A program made the translations under genes and the position numbers. This document shows, piece by piece, positions 1 through 7,905 of a stretch of 64,000 bases of DNA (positions within the stretch are counted from its first letter, which is position 1; every line of letters begins with the position of its first letter). The stretch comes from SbD1 sp039679945 (GTDB taxonomy: Bacteria > Desulfobacterota > Syntrophobacteria > Syntrophobacterales > Syntrophobacteraceae). A model generated the notes under the pieces. That model did no database searches and had not been told where the DNA came from. It was given only the letters and a program-made list of their open reading frames with translations. The DNA is taken from positions 1 through 64,000 of the forward strand of contig JBDKTY010000281.1 in NCBI GenBank assembly GCA_039679945.1. The letters run 5' to 3'.

Positions 1-669
1 GAAGTATACAAAGACAAGAAGATAGCCAACATCCGCGGACTGATAGCCCTCTACCCCAACACCATCCAGACGGTGGTCAAGGCGGATTCAGGTATCAAAA
101 GCTACAAGGACCTCAAGGGCAAAACAGTTGCCGTGGGAATCCAGGGCAGCTCCAGTCCCACGAATATGCAGGTCGTGCTGGAGTCCTACGGGCTTGCCAT
201 GACCGATGTCAAACCCCAGTACCTGGCTTACGGACCATCCATGGAGCTTCTGAAAGACGGTCAGGTTGACGCTGTCATGGTGGATGCCGGGGCCCCCAAT
301 TCCGCCATCATCGACATCAGCACTCAGCATTCGATCCGCATCCTGTCCATTGATGCGGAAAATATCAAGAATATCAAGACGAAGTATCCTTTCTTCTCGG
401 ATGCGATGACTATTCCCAAGGGAACATACAAGGGATTCGACGAAGACGTGCTCACTACCGGCTCCCTCGTCACCCTCTGTGTACAGAAGGAACTTCCCGA
501 GGATATGGTCTATAACATAACGAAGACCCTGATCGAGAAGAGAGATGATATCGCCAAGGTGCACGAAAAGGGGAAAAGCATAGACCTGAAGACCGCGACC
601 AACGGTATTTCCATCCCCGTCCACCCCGGGGCTGAAAAGTACTACAAGGAAAAAGGCGTGCTGAAATAA
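1..669 (+). CDS. TAXI-family TRAP transporter solute-binding protein, 3' part
   Basis: This is the C-terminal part of a periplasmic solute-binding protein; the reading frame is open from base 1, so the start lies outside the window. TAXI proteins capture small organic acids or amino acids and hand them to a fused TRAP permease. Visible family features are the KSYKDLKGKTVAVG segment, the VDAVMVDAGAPNSAI segment and the closing IPVHPGAEKYYKEKGVLK tail. The same layout recurs in the complete TAXI protein at 42786-43778, which ends in a similar HAGAEKFYREAGLMK tail. Its permease is not in the window and may lie upstream. The substrate cannot be read from the sequence. A strong terminator follows 30 bases after the stop. 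Confidence 0.93.
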   Translation, partial: EVYKDKKIANIRGLIALYPNTIQTVVKADSGIKSYKDLKGKTVAVGIQGSSSPTNMQVVLESYGLAMTDVKPQYLAYGPSMELLKDGQVDAVMVDAGAPNSAIIDISTQHSIRILSIDAENIKNIKTKYPFFSDAMTIPKGTYKGFDEDVLTTGSLVTLCVQKELPEDMVYNITKTLIEKRDDIAKVHEKGKSIDLKTATNGISIPVHPGAEKYYKEKGVLK

Positions 670-698
670 GCCCGTCGGAAGCCTTCTGATTTCTGAAC

Positions 699-740
699 AA
701 ATGCCGCTCGGATGGTGATCCGCGCGGCATTTGTTTTATT
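699..740 (+). terminator. Rho-independent terminator after the TAXI gene
   Basis: Arms AAATGCCGC (699-707) and GCGGCATTT (724-732) pair perfectly; an inner CGGAT/ATCCG stem extends the hairpin and a T-rich tail follows. Confidence 0.85.
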
Positions 741-868
741 AGTGGAACACTGTATGCGGTTGGTCTTTCGAACGCCATTTCCCGTAAGATGGTGCTCTCC
801 CGAAGGATGGGAGGATGCCGCCGGCGGTACTGCCGGCAGGGGCAACCGGCGCCTGGAATCGGGGATGG

Positions 869-1363
869 CTACTGAGCCGAGGGCGTCTGTTCATGTTCGC
901 ACGGGCGGAGGAATTCCAGTTCGTCCGTGGACGCCGGTCTCACGCGTACGACCGTGACCCGGTAGTGGAGAGCCTTGCCGGCAAGCGGGTGGTTGTGGTC
1001 CAGCGTGACGGAGGAACCGGTTTTGGCGACGACAAAATAGCCATACTCGGAATTGGTCTCCCTGTGCCTGGCAGCCCCCCATCTTCCGGGCTCGAGATTG
1101 CGTCCGGCGGGGAATTCCTCGAAGGATACGGTTCGAACCTGGTTCTTGTCATGCTCACCGAACGCCTCGGCCGGGGGGATCACCAGCTCGGTTCGGGTTC
1201 CCTCGGACAGTCCCATGAGGCGGGCTTCCAGTCCCGGCAATACCTGGGAGTACCCCGCCACGAAATTCATGGACACGGGTCCCGCCTCTCCCTTGATGAA
1301 GGTCCCATCCTCGAGGCGCAGGTCGTACTCGATAATAACGAAACAGTTTTTTGCGATTTCCAT
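869..1363 (-). CDS. FKBP-type peptidyl-prolyl cis-trans isomerase, SlyD-like
   Basis: A 164-residue protein with the compact FKBP layout of SlyD: an N-terminal strand (VIIEYDLRLEDGTFI), the VLPGLEARLMGLSEG stretch that matches the PGLE.AL.GM..G signature, then an inserted insert-in-flap segment (PPAEAFGEHD onward) and a return to the FKBP fold (HPLAGKALHYRVTV). Such proteins catalyse prolyl isomerisation and act as folding chaperones in the cytoplasm. The histidine-rich metal-binding tail of E. coli SlyD is absent; the C-terminus is short and polar. It lies 36 bases downstream of the TPR gene on the same strand and may be co-transcribed with it. The family is clear; the exact subfamily name is an inference. 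Confidence 0.88.
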   Translation of the reverse strand: MEIAKNCFVIIEYDLRLEDGTFIKGEAGPVSMNFVAGYSQVLPGLEARLMGLSEGTRTELVIPPAEAFGEHDKNQVRTVSFEEFPAGRNLEPGRWGAARHRETNSEYGYFVVAKTGSSVTLDHNHPLAGKALHYRVTVVRVRPASTDELEFLRPCEHEQTPSAQ

Positions 1364-1399
1364 CAGATTCCTCGGATAATTTTGATCGTGGTGGCTGGA

Positions 1400-2014
1400 T
1401 CAGGACTGCGGTTCGGATTCGGAAGGGTATCCCAGTTCACGGGCCTTGGCCAAGTGCGTTTCGGCTTCCTCCGCCTCGCCCATGGCCTGGAGTGCGAGTC
1501 CCAGGTTAAAATGCGCGGGAGCGAAAGACTCGTTTTGCGCGAGCATTCCCCGTGAGGCTTCGGCCGCGGTTTCGGGCCTGCCTGCCTGCAGGCTGGCGGC
1601 CGCGAGCACGCTGTATGCCTGTGGTGAGCCGGGGGCGAGTTGAAGCGCCCGTTTGCCGTGCTCGATAGCCTTTTCCAGGTCGCCTGACTGGAAAAAGGCA
1701 AAACCGAGGTTGCTGTGCGCCGGGGCAAAATCCGGGTCAATCTCCAGCGCCTTAAGATTTGCTTCAATGCATTTTTCGGTTTCTCCTTTGTTCAGGTAGA
1801 GACCACCCAGGTTCACGTGGGCGGGTGGCATTTTCGGGTCGCATTCGAGGGCCTGCTTCAACTCGGAAATGGCTTCATCAACCAGGCCTTTCTGGCTGTA
1901 GGCAAGGCCGAGGTTGTAGTGTAGCGTGGCGGAAGCGGGGTCAAAGAAGAGCCGTTCCTTGAGGAATTTAATGTAGAGATTCAGTCGAGCCGCATTCTTA
2001 TCGGTATTTGCCAT
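1400..2014 (-). CDS. Tetratricopeptide repeat protein
   Basis: A 204-residue protein made almost entirely of about five consecutive TPR units from roughly residue 29 to 195. Each unit shows the W/Y-N-L-G...Y/F...G pattern and a closing A..L...P turn, for example LHYNLGLAYSQKG, AHVNLGGLYLNKG, AHSNLGFAFFQSG and AHFNLGLALQAMG. There is no signal peptide or membrane segment, so it is probably a cytoplasmic protein-interaction scaffold. A purine-rich ribosome site (AGGAAGAG) precedes the ATG. The FKBP gene follows on the same strand. TPR architecture does not reveal the partner, so no specific function is assigned. Confidence 0.85.
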   Translation of the reverse strand: MANTDKNAARLNLYIKFLKERLFFDPASATLHYNLGLAYSQKGLVDEAISELKQALECDPKMPPAHVNLGGLYLNKGETEKCIEANLKALEIDPDFAPAHSNLGFAFFQSGDLEKAIEHGKRALQLAPGSPQAYSVLAAASLQAGRPETAAEASRGMLAQNESFAPAHFNLGLALQAMGEAEEAETHLAKARELGYPSESEPQS

Positions 2015-2423
2015 TGTGCTTTCTCTTCCTTTGCATTATATAGTCTATTCCGAGCTACAGAGCGGCGGAGGATTCTTTTCGGCCCGCCGACAAGGGCACT
2101 TTTTGCAACTCCCAGTTCGATCGCCGACGATAAGCATTCATTGTAACTGACTGCCTTCTAGATGAAAAGTTCTAACGCTCCCGAACTCAAAGTTGCCCAT
2201 TTCAGCCAGCGGCTCATTACCCCAACATTCTGATTGTGCTGGGAATTCCGGAAAATTTTGTTGACAAAGCCCGAATGTTGGAGTTAGACAGGCCGAGTCG
2301 ATCCGATTCCCGCGGCTATTCTTTGAGGTTGACAGGATAGAGTTTCTTGACTCCTGTTCGCGGGATGGAGCTTTTCCGTCCCGAATTATTTAAAGCTAAC
2401 CGGGCGTTACAGGGAGTAAGCTA
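2015..2423. other. Intergenic region between the TPR gene and dsrD
   Basis: Divergent spacer of 409 bases without a supported gene. It should hold the promoters for the minus-strand TPR/FKBP pair and for the dsr cluster. Two TTGACA hexamers (2261-2266 and 2329-2334) are present, but neither has a convincing -10 box at the usual distance. A long-armed inverted repeat is listed separately. Confidence 0.6.
2222..2281. promoter_or_regulatory. Candidate operator upstream of the dsr cluster
   Basis: CCAACATTC (2222-2230) is repeated in perfect inverted form as GAATGTTGG (2273-2281), with 42 bases between the arms. The second arm begins just after a TTGACA hexamer (2261-2266). This geometry could bind a regulator of dsr transcription, but the role is inferred only from position and symmetry. 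Confidence 0.3.
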
Positions 2424-2660
2424 ATGAGCGAGGATACTAAACAGCGTATTTTGGACTGGGTAAAGCAGCAGAAAAAAACCAAACATTATTTCAATGATCT
2501 ATGCAAGGCCGTACCTGAAATGAAGATGATGCAGGCGAAAAAAGTCGTCAACGAACTCGTGAACGAGGGCAAGCTGAAGTATTGGTCGAGCGGCAGCACG
2601 ACCATGTATATGTTGCCGAGTGAGGGTGACGTGGACAAAGAAGAAAAAGGTATGAACTAA
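2424..2660 (+). CDS. dsrD: Dissimilatory sulfite reductase D
   Basis: A 78-residue basic protein whose length and sequence fit DsrD, a small winged-helix protein of sulfate reducers. Visible features are an N-terminal helix (TKQRILDWVKQQ), a helix-turn-helix core (KAVPEMKMMQAKKVVNELVNEGKL) and a C-terminal wing (LKYWSSGSTTMYMLP). Published biochemistry on the family describes DsrD as an activator of DsrAB rather than a DNA-binding regulator. A GGGAG ribosome site lies 8 bases before the ATG. In most described loci dsrD follows dsrB; here it is the first gene, 195 bases before dsrA, which makes the order unusual. The assignment itself is strong. Confidence 0.93.
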   Translation: MSEDTKQRILDWVKQQKKTKHYFNDLCKAVPEMKMMQAKKVVNELVNEGKLKYWSSGSTTMYMLPSEGDVDKEEKGMN

Positions 2661-2855
2661 CCTGCCTGCCCCCCGCCTGCCGATGAGCCAGACCGAAACG
2701 GGTAAGAGTACATGCCTCAGATCAAGAACCGTTATTCTTGAGCAGCACACATCTATTCTGACAAGGGAGGTGAAAATAGGCGAGGAATCCGTTCTCCGCG
2801 GCAAAAGTGTGTTCAGATTGATATTACAGTGGAACTGGTTAATGGAGGAAAACGA

Positions 2856-4130
2856 ATGGCACTGAAGCACCCAACCCCTATGCTCGACGAACTCGAAAAA
2901 GGATCGTGGCCGAGCTTCGTATCCGATGTGAAACGAATGGCGGCCAAAGGGAACCGTATGTGCGAAGACTGGCTTGGCCTCATGGAGATGTCCTACAGGG
3001 ACAAGGAAGGCCACTGGAAGCACGGCGGTATCGTTGGCGTTCTCGGTTACGGCGGCGGCATCATCGGCCGTTACTGCGACCGCCCCGACCTTTTTCCCAA
3101 CGTGGCTCATTTTCACACCGTTCGTGTCAATCAGCCCGCAAGCAAGTATTACAGCACAAAGGTCCTTCGACAAATTTGTGAACTGTGGGACGCCCGTGGC
3201 AGCGGCCTCACCAATATGCACGGTTCGACGGGAGATATCGTTCTGCTCGGAACCACCACGGATCAGCTCGAGCCCCTGTTCTACGAACTGACGCATGAAC
3301 TCAACATGGACCTCGGCGGCTCCGGTTCCAATATGAGAACACCCGAAAGCTGCCTGGGCATGTCCCGCTGTGAATGGTCCTGCATCAATACCCAGGACAT
3401 CATTTACGATCTGACCCAGGAATTCCAGGATGCGCTCCACCGGCCGATGTTCCCCTACAAGTTTAAATTCAAGGCATCCGGCTGTCCGATGGACTGCGTC
3501 GCCGCCATCGCCCGTTCCGACTGCTCGATTATCGGAACATGGCGAGATGAAATCCGCATCGACCAGGAAGCAGTGAAGGCCTACGTGGGCAATGAACTGG
3601 TTCCCCACGGCGGCGCCGGCGGCAGGGAAAAGCGCAGCTTCGACATCAAGTCCGAAGTTATCGACCTGTGTCCCACCGGCTGCATGGAATATGACGGAAA
3701 GCTCAAGATTTACAACGAAGACTGTACCCGCTGCATGCACTGTATCCGGGTTATGCCGCGCGCGCTCAAGCCCGGCCTCGACAAGGGAGCAACCATCCTG
3801 GTCGGCGCCAAGGCCCCCATTCTCGATGGCGCCCAGATGTCGAGCGTTGTCATTCCGTTTATCAAAATGGAGTCTCCGTACACCGAATTCAAAGGCTTTG
3901 TGGAAAAAGTCTGGGATTGGTGGATGGAGGAAGGCAAGAACCGCGAGCGCCTTGGCGAGACCATCCAGCGTCTGAGCCTGCGCGAGTTCCTCAAGGCTGT
4001 TGAACTCGAGCCGGATCCGCGCATGGTAAACACTCCCCGGTTCAATCCCTACATCTTCTACGACCCAGCGCAAGTTCCCGGTGGCTGGGAGCATGATGGG
4101 GCTGCTTTCCGTCAACGGCATCAAGCTTAG
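2856..4130 (+). CDS. dsrA: Dissimilatory sulfite reductase alpha subunit
   Basis: Alpha subunit of the DsrAB siroheme enzyme that reduces sulfite in the cytoplasm, passing sulfur to DsrC. The 424-residue length is normal. Cysteines of the siroheme-coupled iron-sulfur centre are seen around residues 166-175 (ESCLGMSRCEWSC) and 210-214 (GCPMDC). A ferredoxin-type insert follows with DLCPTGC and CTRCMHC motifs. The start is the ATG at 2856: GGAGG at 2844-2848 sits 7 bases upstream and the N-terminus (MALKHPTPMLDELE) matches the family; a GTG in frame at 2829 lies before that ribosome site. The dsrB ribosome site overlaps the dsrA stop, so the two are translationally linked. The type is the reductive, bacterial DsrAB. 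Confidence 0.98.
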   Translation: MALKHPTPMLDELEKGSWPSFVSDVKRMAAKGNRMCEDWLGLMEMSYRDKEGHWKHGGIVGVLGYGGGIIGRYCDRPDLFPNVAHFHTVRVNQPASKYYSTKVLRQICELWDARGSGLTNMHGSTGDIVLLGTTTDQLEPLFYELTHELNMDLGGSGSNMRTPESCLGMSRCEWSCINTQDIIYDLTQEFQDALHRPMFPYKFKFKASGCPMDCVAAIARSDCSIIGTWRDEIRIDQEAVKAYVGNELVPHGGAGGREKRSFDIKSEVIDLCPTGCMEYDGKLKIYNEDCTRCMHCIRVMPRALKPGLDKGATILVGAKAPILDGAQMSSVVIPFIKMESPYTEFKGFVEKVWDWWMEEGKNRERLGETIQRLSLREFLKAVELEPDPRMVNTPRFNPYIFYDPAQVPGGWEHDGAAFRQRHQA

Positions 4131-4141
4131 GAGGTTAAGAG

Positions 4142-5242
4142 ATGGCTTTTGATCCGAACAATCTTATGAAAGACCGCATTACCGACATAGGTCCCCCAAA
4201 ATATGACACATACTTCCCGCCCATTATCAAAGAGAACTTCGGGAAGTGGAACTACCATGAAATTCTCGAGCCGGGTGTCCTGGTACACGTTGCCGACTCC
4301 GGAGCGGAGGTTTACTCGGTGCGCATCGGGACGGCCCGTCTTATCAGCACCGATTACATCAAGGAAGTCTGCGACCTGGCTGACAAGTACTGCGGCGGAT
4401 ATCTGCGCTGGACCACCCGTAACAACATCGAATTCCTGGTCAGCGAAAAGGCCAAGCTGCAACCTCTGATCACCGATCTTCGCAGCCGCGGCAACTGGTT
4501 CCCCATCGGCGGAACCGGCGCCAGCATCACCAATATCGTCCACACCCAGGGATGGGCTCATTGCCATACCCCCGCCATTGACGCCTCCGGCGTTGTCAAG
4601 GCGGTGATGGACGATCTGTACGAATACTTCGGATCGCATAAGCTTCCCGCGCAGGTCCGGATAGCGCTCGCATGCTGTCTGAACATGTGCGGCGCCGTGC
4701 ATTGTTCGGATATCGCTATCCTCGGCGTGCACAGAAAACCGCCTTTCGTCGAGAACGAACGCGTGCAAAACGTTTGCGAAATCCCTCTTGTGGTCGCGGC
4801 ATGCCCCACGGCGGCGATCAAGCCCAAGAAGGTCGGCGAAATGAAGAGCATCGAGATCAACAATAACCGCTGTATGTTCTGCGGTAACTGCTACACAATG
4901 TGTCCGGCCCTGCCTCTTGCCGATGGCGAAGGCGACGGCATCGCACTGTGGGTTGGCGGTAAGGTCTCCAATGTGAAGTCGACTCCGATGTTCTCGAAAC
5001 TTGCCGTTCCCTATATCCCGAATGAGCCCCCGAGATGGCCAACGACGGTCAAGTCGGTCAGGAAGATCGTGGAGGCTTACGCGGAGGGTGGACGCCGCTA
5101 TGAGCGTATAGGTGAATGGATCAACAGGATAGGCTGGGAACGTTTCTTTGAGAAAACAGGTCTGGCCTTCCAGCATGAGCACATTGACGATTACCGTCTT
5201 GCCATGACAACCTGGAGAACCACCACCCAGTTTAAGTTCTAG
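4142..5242 (+). CDS. dsrB: Dissimilatory sulfite reductase beta subunit
   Basis: Beta subunit of DsrAB, 366 residues. It carries the catalytic siroheme-[4Fe-4S] ligands: Cys141 (WAHCHTPA), Cys178, Cys179 and Cys183 (ACCLNMCG), matching the family spacing. A ferredoxin insert with CMFCGNCYTMCP holds a further cluster. The N-terminal part contains the RWTTRNNIEF substrate-domain motif shared by sulfite reductases. AGGAGG at 4129-4134, overlapping the dsrA stop, provides the ribosome site. It is followed 52 bases later by dsrN. All expected ligands are present, so the enzyme should be functional. Confidence 0.98.
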   Translation: MAFDPNNLMKDRITDIGPPKYDTYFPPIIKENFGKWNYHEILEPGVLVHVADSGAEVYSVRIGTARLISTDYIKEVCDLADKYCGGYLRWTTRNNIEFLVSEKAKLQPLITDLRSRGNWFPIGGTGASITNIVHTQGWAHCHTPAIDASGVVKAVMDDLYEYFGSHKLPAQVRIALACCLNMCGAVHCSDIAILGVHRKPPFVENERVQNVCEIPLVVAACPTAAIKPKKVGEMKSIEINNNRCMFCGNCYTMCPALPLADGEGDGIALWVGGKVSNVKSTPMFSKLAVPYIPNEPPRWPTTVKSVRKIVEAYAEGGRRYERIGEWINRIGWERFFEKTGLAFQHEHIDDYRLAMTTWRTTTQFKF

Positions 5243-5294
5243 CCTGGTAAGTCCGGCGGGGGAGAATTCCTCCGCCGGTTTTCGCGGATGTGAT

Positions 5295-6764
5295 ATGGAT
5301 TTTGACCGATCGCGCCTGATTGTGGCCGCCCTGCGTGGAGGCTCCGGCAAAACGGTTGTTTCGCTGGGTCTCGCTGCCGCTTGGAGGCATTTTCTCGGGT
5401 TGCGAATTGTTCCCTTCAAAAAAGGGCCCGATTATATCGATGCCGGGTGGCTCAGTGTTGCCGCGGGGCATCCCTGCTATAATCTGGACCCTTTCCTCAT
5501 GCGGCCGGAGGAGATCCTGCGCTCTTTTACCCGCCATTCAGGCCGTGGGGACGGTAGCCTTATCGAAGGCAACAGGGGGCTTTATGACGGAGTGGATGCC
5601 GGTGGCAGTTATTCAACCGCCGAGTTGGCCAAACTCCTCAGGTGCCCGGTTGTTCTTGTTCTGGATGCAACCAAGATGACGCGGACCGCGGCAGCGCTTG
5701 TGCTGGGGTGCCAGAGCCTCGATCCCGAGGTGAATATTGCCGGCGTTATCTTGAATCAGGTTGCCGGGAAACGGCACGAGCAGGTGCTTAAGGAATCCAT
5801 TGAGCAGTGCTGCCGGGTTCCGGTGTTTGGAGTCATTCCCAAGGAGGGCCGGAATTTTTTTCCTGAGCGCCATCTCGGACTGGTACCACCACAGGAGTCC
5901 GAGAATATCTCTGGGGCGGTTACCTATGCCGCATCCAGAATGCGGGAATGTCTCGATCTGGAGGGTTTGTGGGGGCTTGCGCGCGGTGCGGGGCCACTTG
6001 GCTGGCCATACTCCGGAGCGGTCTCCGAAACTCCCGGAGCGGCGTCCGTGACTATCGGCGTGATCCGGGATGCTGCTTTCCAGTTTTATTACCCGGAAAA
6101 TCTCGAGGCGCTTGAAGACAGAGGGGCCATTCTCAAAGAGGTTTCAAGTCTTGCAAGCGATTCTCTTCCGGAAGTGGACGCACTCTATATTGGTGGCGGG
6201 TTTCCTGAAACGCACCTGGAGGTGCTCTCCGCGAATACGGCGTTTCGCGACTCGGTGAAATCCGCCATCGAAGCGGGCCTCCCGGTTTACGCGGAATGTG
6301 GTGGACTGATGTTCTTGTGCCGGGGGATTCATCACCAGGACAAGCTATATCCCATGACAGGGGTATTCCCTTTCGGGATAGCTCTGGGGACAAAGCCCCA
6401 GGGGCACGGATATACTGTAATGGAATGCGTGAATCCGAACCCCTTCTTCCAGAAGGGCAAGGTTTTGCGCGGACACGAGTTCCATTACTCCAGAATTACC
6501 GATAAGCTAGATCCGGATTCGTATCCTTTTGTTTTCAACTTGAAGAAAGGGCACGGGATTGTGGCGGGCCGCGATGGGATATGCTATAAGAACGCGCTGG
6601 CCGGCTACTCTCATATCCATGCTGTCGGGAACGAAGACTGGGCGGATGCTATGGTTGCGGCCGCACAGTGCTATAAGAGTGAAAAATTCGGCATGTCTCT
6701 CGATTCCGCCATGGCTCCCGACAGGACCATGCCGGAATCACACGGTTACCCCAGGGTCTATTGA
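5295..6764 (+). CDS. dsrN: DsrN, CbiA/CobB-like siroheme amidase
   Basis: A 489-residue protein of the cobyrinic acid a,c-diamide synthase family. The N-terminal half holds an ATP-binding loop (LRGGSGKTVVSLG) and the FKKGPDYIDAGWLS motif; the C-terminal half is a class I-type glutamine amidotransferase with the Cys motif YAECGGLMFL and a late RGHEFHYSR motif. In dsr loci this protein is named DsrN and is thought to amidate siroheme, giving the siroheme amide found in sulfite reductase. Its place between dsrB and dsrC, on the same strand with short spacers, supports that role over a general cobalamin role. A dual use in cobalamin synthesis cannot be excluded, since no other cob genes are present here apart from cobA/hemD. 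Confidence 0.9.
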   Translation: MDFDRSRLIVAALRGGSGKTVVSLGLAAAWRHFLGLRIVPFKKGPDYIDAGWLSVAAGHPCYNLDPFLMRPEEILRSFTRHSGRGDGSLIEGNRGLYDGVDAGGSYSTAELAKLLRCPVVLVLDATKMTRTAAALVLGCQSLDPEVNIAGVILNQVAGKRHEQVLKESIEQCCRVPVFGVIPKEGRNFFPERHLGLVPPQESENISGAVTYAASRMRECLDLEGLWGLARGAGPLGWPYSGAVSETPGAASVTIGVIRDAAFQFYYPENLEALEDRGAILKEVSSLASDSLPEVDALYIGGGFPETHLEVLSANTAFRDSVKSAIEAGLPVYAECGGLMFLCRGIHHQDKLYPMTGVFPFGIALGTKPQGHGYTVMECVNPNPFFQKGKVLRGHEFHYSRITDKLDPDSYPFVFNLKKGHGIVAGRDGICYKNALAGYSHIHAVGNEDWADAMVAAAQCYKSEKFGMSLDSAMAPDRTMPESHGYPRVY

Positions 6765-6778
6765 AGGAGGAAAAATTC

Positions 6779-7096
6779 ATGGGCCAGATTGAATTTAAAG
6801 GTAAGACTTTCGAAGTCGACGAAGATGGATTTATCGCCAGTTTCGATACCTGGTGCCCCGAATGGGTCGATTATGTAAAGACCTCGGAAGGCATCTCCGA
6901 ACTGACTGAAGAACACTGGAAGATAATTCACGTACTGCAGGATTATTACAGGAAGCATGGAATCGCCCCCATGGTTCGGATTCTGACCAAGGTTACCGGC
7001 TACAAGCTCAAGTACATCTATGAGCTTTTCCCATCGGGACCGGGCAAGGGCGCATGTAAGATGGCCGGCCTGCCGAAACCGACCGGTTGTGTGTAA
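6779..7096 (+). CDS. dsrC: DsrC sulfur-carrier protein
   Basis: A 105-residue DsrC/TusE-family protein, the usual length. DsrC carries the sulfur from sulfite as a trisulfide between its two C-terminal cysteines, which is then reduced through the membrane complex DsrMKJOP. Both cysteines are present in the flexible C-terminal arm: Cys93 (GACKMAG) and the penultimate Cys104 (PTGCV), 11 residues apart, which is the hallmark of true DsrC. The ATG at 6779 follows AAGGAGG (6764-6770) which overlaps the end of dsrN. A strong terminator follows. DsrMKJOP genes are not in the window. Confidence 0.97.
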   Translation: MGQIEFKGKTFEVDEDGFIASFDTWCPEWVDYVKTSEGISELTEEHWKIIHVLQDYYRKHGIAPMVRILTKVTGYKLKYIYELFPSGPGKGACKMAGLPKPTGCV

Positions 7097-7114
7097 ATCG
7101 AGAGTGCACTAAAC

Positions 7115-7147
7115 AAGGCGCCGGGTAATCGGACCGGCGCCTTTCCC
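7115..7147 (+). terminator. Rho-independent terminator after dsrC
   Basis: AAGGCGCCGG (7115-7124) pairs with CCGGCGCCTT (7134-7143), followed by a short pyrimidine-rich tail. It closes the dsr transcript before the ferredoxin gene. Confidence 0.8.
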
Positions 7148-7228
7148 GCTTTATTGGCGGGAACCTGGGAAACTCAGGCGTAATCCTCTTGATGGCAATT
7201 CCCGCGGACTGACCGGATAAATAAAGTT

Positions 7229-7240
7229 CTAGGTAAACCT
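7229..7240. promoter_or_regulatory. Shared motif CTAGGTAAACCT, copy 1
   Basis: This 12-mer occurs in the 397-base spacer between dsrC and the ferredoxin gene and again, identical and in the same plus-strand orientation, upstream of the divergent cytochrome c3 gene at 8391-8402. Its core AGGT-AA-ACCT is palindromic, as expected for a dimeric regulator. Its role is inferred. Confidence 0.35.
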
Positions 7241-7493
7241 AAATTTGCGTTTATTTTCACGCCAAAAGCGAAAAATCTTGTGCAAGTGGCCTTCCTTTTC
7301 CCTAAAAATGGCTCTCCAGTTGGATCTATCCCTCTCTTTGCTTTCAGGCTGGAGTCAACATTCAGCTTGACAATCAATTTGTTAGGGGGTACGAAAAAAC
7401 TGATTTGCATGATTGCCTTTGGGACCTGGAAACTAAGTCTGCTGGCTCGATTGCCTGAATTCTGTAAAAACTCAAGTTACTACGGAGGAAAAA

Positions 7494-7682
7494 ATGAGCT
7501 TTAAAGTAACCGTTGACAAAGACAAATGCACTGGCGATGCTGAATGCGTAGATGTTTGCCCCGTCGATGTTTATGAACTGGTTGACGGCAAGGCGGAGCC
7601 TGTGAATGAAGATGAGTGTCTGGGCTGCGAAAGCTGTGTGGAAGTTTGTGAACAAAACGCCATTACAGTGGAAGAAGTCTAG
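7494..7682 (+). CDS. Two-cluster [4Fe-4S] ferredoxin
   Basis: A 62-residue soluble ferredoxin. The first cluster motif is CTGDAECVDVCP, with five residues rather than two between the first two cysteines, and the second is CLGCESCVEVCE, lacking the usual final proline. Such ferredoxins carry low-potential electrons in the cytoplasm, and ferredoxin genes are known close to dsr genes in sulfate reducers. GGAGG lies 7 bases before the ATG. The gene is set off from dsrC by a terminator and from the cytochrome by two hairpins, so it is probably transcribed alone from its own promoter in the 7148-7493 spacer. The partner enzyme is not evident. Confidence 0.93.
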   Translation: MSFKVTVDKDKCTGDAECVDVCPVDVYELVDGKAEPVNEDECLGCESCVEVCEQNAITVEEV

Positions 7683-7708
7683 CCCGAGATTGCTGAAGGT
7701 TTTCGAAG

Positions 7709-7747
7709 AAAGGGCCGCTTGTTCTCCTTGAGGATAAGCGGCCCTTT
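7709..7747 (+). terminator. Rho-independent terminator after the ferredoxin gene
   Basis: AAAGGGCCGCTT (7709-7720) pairs perfectly with AAGCGGCCCTTT (7736-7747). The terminal T residues are part of the stem. Confidence 0.85.
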
Positions 7748-7836
7748 GCGTTGTGCGCCCGGCCCGGCATGCACCGGGCGGCTTCACTGATCAGACCGAG
7801 AGAAAGGGCTGCAACCGGTGGGGGGTACCATGAAAG

Positions 7837-7871
7837 AAAACAGGCCCGCCTCGGGTGAGGGGACCTGTTTT
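7837..7871 (-). terminator. Terminator of the cytochrome c3 gene
   Basis: AAAACAGG (7837-7844) pairs with CCTGTTTT (7864-7871) and CCC/GGG strengthens the stem. Read on the minus strand, it lies 35 bases past the cytochrome stop and ends in a T-rich run. Confidence 0.75.
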
Positions 7872-7905
7872 GAATGGCGGAGAATAATCAACTCTTCCGA
7901 TTCGA

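Noticed and set aside
745..868. Possible structured RNA or riboswitch before the FKBP region
   Set aside because: Several short hairpins are present but no B12, TPP, glycine or other consensus core could be matched.
815..1555. 246-codon plus-strand open frame over the FKBP gene
   Set aside because: The FKBP gene on the other strand has clear motifs; this frame has none.
2683..2865. 60-codon frame between dsrD and dsrA
   Set aside because: It overlaps the dsrA start and ribosome site and has no independent support.
2499..4124. 541-codon open frame antisense to dsrD/dsrA
   Set aside because: It overlaps dsrA completely, has no family motif and no ribosome site; it is a mirror of the codon bias of dsrA.
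4127..5419. 430-codon open frame antisense to dsrB
   Set aside because: It overlaps the well-supported dsrB gene and shows no recognisable protein features.
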